From Devosia equisanguinis (GTDB taxonomy: Bacteria; Pseudomonadota; Alphaproteobacteria; Rhizobiales; Devosiaceae): a stretch of 21,874 nucleotides of DNA. Each line of letters opens with the position of its first letter. Position 1 is the first letter of the stretch. A program made the position numbers and the translations under genes. This document shows positions 17,094-21,874 of the stretch, piece after piece. The stretch spans positions 1 to 21,874 of the forward strand of contig CAMDAL010000018.1 of assembly GCA_945888565.1 (NCBI GenBank), in the 5' to 3' direction. The notes below the pieces were generated by a model that worked only from the letters and a program-made list of their open reading frames with translations, was not told where the DNA came from and did no database searches.

Positions 17094-17169
17094 TCATCCC
17101 TGCGAAAGCAGGGATCCCACTCGAAAACCGCGCTGTTGGAAAGGTGGGTCCCTGCTTTCGCAGGGATGG
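17094..17169. repeat. REP-like palindromic intergenic repeat (two inverted arms)
   Basis: Two nearly identical arms face each other, 17094-17120 and 17144-17169, separated by about 23 bases. Each arm contains its own small hairpin, CCCTGC-GAAA-GCAGGG (17098-17113 in the first), with a GNRA-type loop. The arms differ in only a few bases (GGGATCCCAC against GGGACCCAC). The structure matches the BIME/REP type of mobile palindromic repeats and would form a long cruciform or RNA hairpin between the creatininase and adenine-deaminase-like genes. Confidence 0.8.
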
Positions 17170-17234
17170 CACCTCAGTGTTGGTGCGATTCCAGTGCTGA
17201 GCCTCAGCTCGTCAGCTTCCTATGAGACCATAGC

Positions 17235-19097
17235 ATGACCCTCCCCGCGGACCTTCACATCAACGCCACCGACGAAGTCGCCGTACGCCAGGACCTCCTC
17301 CTCGTGGCCCTCGGCAAGCGCCCGGCCGACCGCATCCTTCGCGTCGGCCGCCTGCTCGATGTCGCTACCCGCACCTGGCTCACCGACCAGGAGATCGTCA
17401 TCAAGGGCCGCCGCATCGCCTGGGTCGGGCCGGCCGGCCAGTACACCGGCAGCGCCGCCGAGCATGTGCACGAGCCCGACCTTGCCGCCGTCCCCGGCTT
17501 CGGCGAGGTACACAAGCATATCGAAAGCTCGCACCTCACTCCCGAGTGGGAGGCGGCCCTCGTCATGCCGCGCGGCAATACCTGGACCTGCGAGGCGAGC
17601 CACGAGTTCTCCAACGTCGACGGACCACACAACCTCGAGTTCTGGTTCAAGGCGCGCGAGCATGGCTCGCCGCTGAAGATTTTCCCGCAGCCCGGCTCTG
17701 CCGTGCCGCCCACCGCGTATGAGTGGGGCGGCGGGTATTTCGGGCACGACGAGCAGCAGGGCTTCATGGCCGAGAGCCTGATGGTGACCGGCCTCGACGA
17801 GGTGATGGACTGGCCGGCTGTCTGGAACGCCGAGAACCCGTCGCATGCCCGCCTCTGGGGCATGATCGGCGCCACCATGGCCGCTCGCGGCGTGGTCGAG
17901 GGCCACGGCGCCGGGCTCCGCTCGATGGCCGAGATCAACGCTTTCGCCGCCGCGGGCCTCGCCTCCGACCATGAAGTCGCCTCGCCCGAGGAAGCCTGGG
18001 ACAAGCTGCGCCACGGGCTGTTCATCGAGATCCGCATCCACAATCTCAAGGAGATCGTGGAGTTCTTTGTTGCCCAGGGCCTCGCCGACTGGAGCCAGGT
18101 CGCCTTCACCACCGACGACCGTTCCGCCAGCCATACGCTCGAACAGGGCGCCACCGACGGCAATGTCCGCGCTGCCATCGCGGCCGGGCTGGCGCCCGAG
18201 ATTGCCATCCAGTGCGTCACCATCAACCCGGCCCGCCACATGCGACTCACGGCGCATGTCGGCTCGCTGTCGCCGGGGCGCTATGCCGACATAGTATTGC
18301 TCGAGGACGTCCCAAGCCTTCGGATCGCCAAGGTCTGGGCCGATGGCAAGCAGGTCTCGGAGGGCACGACCTACCTGCCCGAGGTGCCCACAATCGCGTG
18401 GCCCGCATGGGCAACGCAGACGATCAACATCCAGCGCGAGATCACCGCATCCGACTTCGCCATCAAGGCGGCGCCGGGCCGGTCGACGATGAACGCCGCC
18501 GTCATCCGCCCCTTCCACTGGCACCCCGATTTCTACACCATGGAACTGCCGGTCGCGGACGGCGCGGTGCAGCGGCTCGAGAGCGAGAACCTCACCAAGT
18601 TCGCCATCGTCGATCGCTTCTCGGGCGAGGGCAAAACCTCAAAAATGTTCTGGCGCGGTTGCGGTCCGCGCGATCCCGATACCGCCGTCGCCTGCTCGGT
18701 GGCGCACGACAAGCACAATATCTGGGTCTGCGGCTCGTCCGATGCTGCGATGGCGAAGGCCGTCAACACCTTGCGGGACACCCAGGGCGGCTGGGCCCTA
18801 GTGCATCGCGGCGAGGTCACCGCCACCGTCCGCTTCGAGGTCGGCGGCCTGATGAGCCAGCGTCCGGCAGCGGAGGTCGACGCCGACATGCAAGCGCTCT
18901 ACCGCGCCGCAGCCAAGGTCGACTGGATGTACGAGCCGACCTTCCGGCCGCGCTGGAACCCCGGCTTCCCGGAGCGGTTGATGTTTGCCACGCTGACCTG
19001 CGCCCCCTGGAACTGGGTGCTGGTCGCCCCCTCGCCGCTCGCCCCCGAGGGCTTTGTCAACGTCGCCACCGGAGAGGTGCATCCGGTCGTCTGGTGA
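17235..19097 (+). CDS. Adenine deaminase-like amidohydrolase
   Basis: A 620-residue protein with the adenine deaminase (Ade) architecture: an N-terminal amidohydrolase barrel and the Ade-specific C-terminal domain. Landmarks are PGFGEVHKHIESSHLTPEWEAALVMP (His93, His95), ASHEFSNVDG, VEGHGAGL (His224), LASDHEVAS (His246), AFTTDDRSASH (Asp294) and, in the C-terminal domain, CSVAHDKHNIWVCGSSDAAMAKAVNTL. Canonical Ade has D-A/G-H-x-H-I-E-S-S where this protein has GEVHKHIESS, and the C-terminus ends differently (TCAPWNWVLVAP). The length is slightly above the usual 570-600. Ade converts adenine to hypoxanthine plus ammonia; here a modified adenine or related base is possible. Only a weak GAG precedes the ATG at 17235. 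It lies downstream of the creatininase gene and upstream of the lacI-type gene, probably in one catabolic cluster. Confidence 0.86.
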   Translation: MTLPADLHINATDEVAVRQDLLLVALGKRPADRILRVGRLLDVATRTWLTDQEIVIKGRRIAWVGPAGQYTGSAAEHVHEPDLAAVPGFGEVHKHIESSHLTPEWEAALVMPRGNTWTCEASHEFSNVDGPHNLEFWFKAREHGSPLKIFPQPGSAVPPTAYEWGGGYFGHDEQQGFMAESLMVTGLDEVMDWPAVWNAENPSHARLWGMIGATMAARGVVEGHGAGLRSMAEINAFAAAGLASDHEVASPEEAWDKLRHGLFIEIRIHNLKEIVEFFVAQGLADWSQVAFTTDDRSASHTLEQGATDGNVRAAIAAGLAPEIAIQCVTINPARHMRLTAHVGSLSPGRYADIVLLEDVPSLRIAKVWADGKQVSEGTTYLPEVPTIAWPAWATQTINIQREITASDFAIKAAPGRSTMNAAVIRPFHWHPDFYTMELPVADGAVQRLESENLTKFAIVDRFSGEGKTSKMFWRGCGPRDPDTAVACSVAHDKHNIWVCGSSDAAMAKAVNTLRDTQGGWALVHRGEVTATVRFEVGGLMSQRPAAEVDADMQALYRAAAKVDWMYEPTFRPRWNPGFPERLMFATLTCAPWNWVLVAPSPLAPEGFVNVATGEVHPVVW

Positions 19098-19102
19098 GTT
19101 AC

Positions 19103-19127
19103 GAAACCGCTTTACTAAACCGCTTTT
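19103..19127. promoter_or_regulatory. Two tandem LacI-type operator candidates in front of the regulator gene
   Basis: The 10-mer AAACCGCTTT occurs at 19104-19113 and again at 19117-19126, 13 bases apart, each centred on CG. Extended to 12 bases, the sites are GAAACCGCTTTA and TAAACCGCTTTT, against TAAACCGGTTTA in the palindrome at 16102-16115. They lie about 35-55 bases before the regulator start, where autoregulation is expected. Confidence 0.65.
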
Positions 19128-19159
19128 CTTGACCTAGTTTCAGCCCGATGGGGGACTTT

Positions 19160-20170
19160 ATGGCGACGATCCATGATGTGGCGCAGGATGCGGGGGTCTC
19201 GCCGACCACCGTTTCACGCTACCTCAACCACCGGATCGAGTTGCCACCGGCGACCTCTGCCCGCATCGATGCGGCCATCGCGCGGCTCGATTATCGGCCG
19301 AACCTGCTCGCCAAGCGGCTCTCGACCGGCAAGACCGAGGCGGTCGGCCTCGTCACCCCGGAAATCCGCGAGCCGTTCTTCGCCGAGCTCGCTTCCGCCT
19401 TCGAGGACGAGGCGGACCGGCACGGCTACACGGTGTTCATCTCGTCCACCCGCTCCGACCGGAAGCGCGAGATCGCCTCGCTGGAGCGGCTGCACGACCG
19501 GCATATCGATGGCCTCGTGCTGATGACCAACACCCCCGATGACGGGACGCTGGCCCGCCTCATCGGCAGGCGGAAGAATGTGGTGATCCTCGACGAGGAC
19601 ATACCCGGCGTGACCGCGCCCCGGCTGTTCGTCGAGAACACGGCGGGCGCCCGGCTCGCCACCCGCCACCTGATCGAGGCCGGCCACACGAAGATCGCCT
19701 ATCTCGGCGGGCCTCGCGGGCTGTTCTCGGTGGTCGAGCGGCACGCGGGCTTCCAGCAGGCAATGGCCGAGGCCGGTCTGCCGGTCCGCCCCGACTACGT
19801 GGCGCTCGGCGGCTTCGACCCCGAGCTCGCTCGCGCCACGACGCTGAAATTCCTTGCCCTACCCGAGCCACCCACCGCCATCTTCGCCTCCTCCGACTAT
19901 CTCGCCATCGGTGCCGTGATGGGGCTGCGCGACGCCGGGGTCTCGGTGCCGGACGACGTATCGCTGATCGGCTTCGACGACATGCCTTTCGGCGCCATGC
20001 TGACGCCGCCGCTCACCGCCATCCGCCAGCCGGTCGAACAGATCGGCCGTCAGGGCTTCCAGCTACTGCTGCAGCTGCTCAACGGCAAGACCCCGCCACC
20101 GCTCACCCGGCTGCCGGTCGAGCTCATCCGCCGCCAATCGGTTGGCGCTCCCAGAACGAAGGACCTCTGA
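19160..20170 (+). CDS. LacI-family transcriptional regulator
   Basis: A 336-residue protein. The N-terminal DNA-binding domain is TIHDVAQDAGVSPTTVSRYLNHR (about 3-25), followed by the hinge RPNLLAKRLSTGKT that inserts a leucine at the central CG of operators. The periplasmic-binding-protein-like core has VGLVTPEIREPFFAELASAFEDEA, HIDGLVLMT, GHTKIAYLGGP and IFASSDYLAIGAV, ending with SLIGFDDMPFGAMLTPPLTAIRQP. The start at 19160 is preferred since GGGGA lies 5 bases ahead; ATG at 19148 would add MGDF without a ribosome binding site. It is the probable ligand-sensing repressor for the nucleoside cluster, with matching sites at 16102-16115 and 19104-19126. The effector is likely a purine or nucleoside derivative (inference). 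Confidence 0.93.
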   Translation: MATIHDVAQDAGVSPTTVSRYLNHRIELPPATSARIDAAIARLDYRPNLLAKRLSTGKTEAVGLVTPEIREPFFAELASAFEDEADRHGYTVFISSTRSDRKREIASLERLHDRHIDGLVLMTNTPDDGTLARLIGRRKNVVILDEDIPGVTAPRLFVENTAGARLATRHLIEAGHTKIAYLGGPRGLFSVVERHAGFQQAMAEAGLPVRPDYVALGGFDPELARATTLKFLALPEPPTAIFASSDYLAIGAVMGLRDAGVSVPDDVSLIGFDDMPFGAMLTPPLTAIRQPVEQIGRQGFQLLLQLLNGKTPPPLTRLPVELIRRQSVGAPRTKDL

Positions 20171-20171
20171 A

Positions 20172-20921
20172 GTGTCAAAACGCGTGCTGATCGCCGGTGA
20201 ATCGTGGGTCACCCACTCCATCCACACCAAGGGCTTCGACAGCTTCACCACCACCGAATACAACGAGGGCGTCGCCTGGCTGAAGGCGGCGCTCGAAGGC
20301 GGCGGCTGGGACGTGACGTTCCTCCCCAACCATCTCGCCGCCCGCGACTTCCCCCAGACACCCGAGGACATCGCACGCTATGACGTGGTGATGCTCTCCG
20401 ATATTGGCGCCAATACGCTGCTGCTGCACCCCGACACCTTCGTGCGGTCGAAGCCGCTGCCGAACCGACTGATGTCGATCCGCGACTACGTGAAGAACGG
20501 CGGCGGCCTCGTGATGATCGGCGGCTACCTCACCTTCCAGGGCATTGAAGCCAAAGGCAAATGGGCCGACTCGCCGGTCGAGGACGCGCTGCCCGTCACC
20601 ATCTTTCACCACGACGACCGGATCGAATCGCCGCAGGGGGTTGTGGCCAATGTCGGCAACCCATCGCACCCTATCACCGCGGGCCTCCCCGCCGAGTGGC
20701 CGGCCCTGCTTGGCTACAACAAGGTCGTGGCCAAACCCGACGCCGAGGTTCTGGTGCGGGTCGGTGGCGATCCGCTGATCGTCGCCGGCAAATACGGCAA
20801 GGGCCGCTCCGCCGTCTTCACTTCCGATTGCGGGCCGCACTGGGCCCCGCCGCCGTTCTGCGACTGGGAGGGCTACGCGCCGTTGTTCAACAACATCGCC
20901 AACTGGGTCAGCGCCCAATGA
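20172..20921 (+). CDS. Glutamine-amidotransferase-fold protein (PF07090-like) without a visible catalytic cysteine
   Basis: A 249-residue cytoplasmic protein with an alpha/beta class I GATase-like fold. Landmarks are RVLIAGESWVTHSIHTKGFDSFTTTEYNEG at the N-terminus, YDVVMLSDIGANTLLLHPDT in the middle, NGGGLVMIGGYLTFQG at the position of the usual nucleophile elbow, and SDCGPHWAPPPFCDWEGY near the end. The elbow carries Gly-Gly-Tyr where a true amidotransferase has Cys, so glutaminase activity is unlikely. The family (putative glutamine amidotransferase) has no firm function. The GTG start at 20172 is set by AAGGA 8 bases ahead and by its position one base after the regulator stop. The next gene overlaps its stop, so it is in the regulator operon. 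Confidence 0.82.
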   Translation: MSKRVLIAGESWVTHSIHTKGFDSFTTTEYNEGVAWLKAALEGGGWDVTFLPNHLAARDFPQTPEDIARYDVVMLSDIGANTLLLHPDTFVRSKPLPNRLMSIRDYVKNGGGLVMIGGYLTFQGIEAKGKWADSPVEDALPVTIFHHDDRIESPQGVVANVGNPSHPITAGLPAEWPALLGYNKVVAKPDAEVLVRVGGDPLIVAGKYGKGRSAVFTSDCGPHWAPPPFCDWEGYAPLFNNIANWVSAQ

Positions 20922-21499
20922 CGAAGGTCAAGCAGGCGCCCGATCCCTGGCAGCGCACCACCACCGAGAACGGCTTCCCGGCCGACGAGGTGATCTCGGC
21001 GCTGCAGAAATCCATCCGCCGCGGCCTCACCGAAAACGCCGTGCTGCTGGGCTGGGAGATGTTCATCACTTCGCCGGAGCTCGAGGCGAAGATGTGGTCC
21101 CGGCTGCAGGTGATCACCGTCGAGGATGTCGGGTTCGGCAACCCGCAGGCGCCGATCCTCATCGACACCCTGTTCCGCATGCACGAGCGCATCGACCGCC
21201 CGCAGCACGATCGCTTCCTGTTTGCCGCCCACGCCATCCGCGCGCTGGCCATGAGCGAGAAGGACCGCACCACCGACGACATGGTGAACTGGGCAAAACA
21301 TAGCGTGGCCTTCGGCGAACGCCTCCCCGAAATTCCGGATTTCGCCGTCGACATGCACACCGGCCGCGGCGAGGCGATGGGCCGCGACTACCGGTATTTC
21401 ATGGAAGAGGCGAGCAAGGTGGCGCCAGAGTCCGCGAAGAAGGAAACCAAGTACCGCGAGTGGATCCTCGCGGCGCTGGACGCGGGGAAGCTGACTTAG
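20918..21499 (+). CDS. Stand-alone RarA/MgsA C-terminal-like (AAA-associated) protein
   Basis: A 193-residue, mostly helical protein whose ATG overlaps the stop of the GATase-like gene. The stretch DEVISALQKSIRRGLTENAVLLGWEMF...SRLQVITVEDVGFGNPQAPILIDTLFRM resembles the part of RarA/MgsA ATPases after the AAA domain (ISALHKSmRGsD.daALyWl.RM..ed.g.adP.A). No Walker A or B motif is present, so there is no ATPase domain. The C-terminal third is charged (MGRDYRYFMEEASKVAPESAKKETKYREWI). Its placement with purine genes, not DNA-repair genes, suggests that the fold has been reused. Family assignment is by pattern only; function is unknown. Confidence 0.65.
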   Translation: MTKVKQAPDPWQRTTTENGFPADEVISALQKSIRRGLTENAVLLGWEMFITSPELEAKMWSRLQVITVEDVGFGNPQAPILIDTLFRMHERIDRPQHDRFLFAAHAIRALAMSEKDRTTDDMVNWAKHSVAFGERLPEIPDFAVDMHTGRGEAMGRDYRYFMEEASKVAPESAKKETKYREWILAALDAGKLT

Positions 21500-21618
21500 G
21501 TACCCCCACCCCAGCTTTGCTACGTCGCTTCGCTCCTAGCGACGCTACCCTCCCCACAAGGAGTAGGGAGTTGCTGTTGCTTGGCCTGTACCACTGATCT
21601 CCCTCCCCCTTGTGGGGG
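21500..21618. repeat. C/G-rich palindromic intergenic repeat, apparently cut by an insertion sequence
   Basis: The stretch begins with GTACCCCCACCCC, passes through AGCTTTGCTACGTCGCTTCG and CTCCTAGCGACGCTACCC, and has inverted arms TCCCCACAAGG (21551-21561) and CCTTGTGGGG (21608-21617). This is the style of dispersed intergenic repeats of GC-rich alphaproteobacteria. The second side stops after the inner arm, exactly where the insertion-sequence end begins. Confidence 0.6.
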
Positions 21619-21874
21619 ACTGTTTACAATTGGTGCTTTTAGGATTCTGCTCAGCGTGTTGGTTTGAGCAGGAGGGTTGGATGGTTTGCCCCCGTTGTGG
21701 GAGTGCTGATTTGATCAAGCGTGGGCGTAAAGGCAGCTATCAGCGGTTCGTGTGCCGTGACTGTGGTCGCTACAGCACGGACCGGCAGCCCAAGTTCAGT
21801 GCTGAGACGAAGGCCCAGGCGATCCAGATGTACATGAACAGCATGGGCATCCGCGCCATCGGCCGAGTGCTGAA
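21619..21874 (+). mobile_element. Left end of an IS1-type insertion sequence, truncated by the window edge
   Basis: From about 21619 (ACTGTTTACAATTGGTGC) the base composition falls and codon use becomes less GC-rich than in the neighbouring genes. The element contains an InsA-like reading frame with a strong ribosome binding site. The terminal inverted repeat probably begins within a few bases of 21617-21620, but the right end is not in the window, so the exact boundary and target duplication cannot be set. Confidence 0.65.
21681..21874 (+). CDS. IS1-family InsA-like DNA-binding protein, 3' end outside window
   Basis: A 64-codon open frame runs from ATG 21681 to the window edge, preceded by AGGAGGG at 21670-21676. 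The protein starts MVCPRCGSADLIKRG and then has a second Cys pair in YQRFVCRDCGRYSTD, forming a CxxC...CxxC zinc-binding motif. It continues with KAQAIQMYMNSMGIRAIGRVL, a helix-turn-helix. This is the InsA architecture of IS1-type elements, in which InsA binds the terminal repeats and InsB supplies catalysis, often by programmed frameshifting. The catalytic part is outside the window, so activity cannot be judged. Confidence 0.8.
   Translation, partial: MVCPRCGSADLIKRGRKGSYQRFVCRDCGRYSTDRQPKFSAETKAQAIQMYMNSMGIRAIGRVL

Noticed and set aside
17091..17170. CRISPR-like array, because similar blocks repeat
   Set aside because: There are only two blocks and they are inverted, not direct repeats with spacers.

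Overview
The window is about 21.9 kb of GC-rich DNA (roughly two-thirds G+C by eye) with tightly packed operons, many ATGA-type stop/start overlaps and GTG/TTG starts. Gene content (a BigR/Blh-type sulfide operon, a BMP-type nucleoside ABC transporter with nucleoside hydrolase, a 14-bp LacI-type palindrome) and the style of the intergenic repeats point to an alphaproteobacterium, probably Hyphomicrobiales and possibly a Devosia-like genus. The genus is a guess from style and was not searched.

Left edge (1-2287, + strand): the tail of a HvfC/BufC-type (DUF2063) peptide-modification partner, a DoxX-like membrane protein, an exported thioredoxin-like protein with CPTC, and a CcdA-type thiol transporter. 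It looks like the end of a bufferin-type metal-binding-peptide operon coupled to a periplasmic thiol-reducing module. The precursor and DUF692 genes would lie left of the window.

Sulfur block (2342-7580, - strand): one six-gene operon reading right to left: two half-size YeeE/YedE transporters, a metallo-beta-lactamase-fold persulfide dioxygenase-like protein, a DUF442 phosphatase-like protein, a SulP-STAS anion transporter and sulfide:quinone oxidoreductase. Together they fit uptake, oxidation and export of sulfide-derived sulfur. An AT-rich patch at 7641-7669 is the likely promoter and contains a near match to the SqrR/BigR-type operator.

Small middle genes (7779-8973, + strand): an SDR protein whose catalytic Tyr and Lys are both replaced, and an antitoxin-like Xre/MbcA/ParS (DUF2384) protein without a RES toxin beside it.

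Nucleoside/purine block (8995-21499): a - strand operon (amidohydrolase/deaminase, nucleoside hydrolase with a TTG start, BMP binding protein, intrinsic terminator, double ABC ATPase, two permeases) and a + strand series (creatininase-family hydrolase, adenine-deaminase-like protein, LacI-family regulator, glutamine-amidotransferase-fold protein, stand-alone RarA/MgsA C-terminal-like protein). A perfect palindrome GTAAACCGGTTTAC overlaps the predicted transcription start of the - strand operon, and two tandem AAACCGCTTT sites precede the lacI-type gene, so one regulator probably controls both. The set can import a nucleoside, split off the base, deaminate it and hydrolyse a cyclic amide. The true substrate is unknown, and this is the best candidate for an undescribed pathway.

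Right edge (21500-21874): a palindromic C/G-rich intergenic repeat appears to be interrupted by the left end of an IS1-type insertion sequence, whose InsA-like gene runs off the window.
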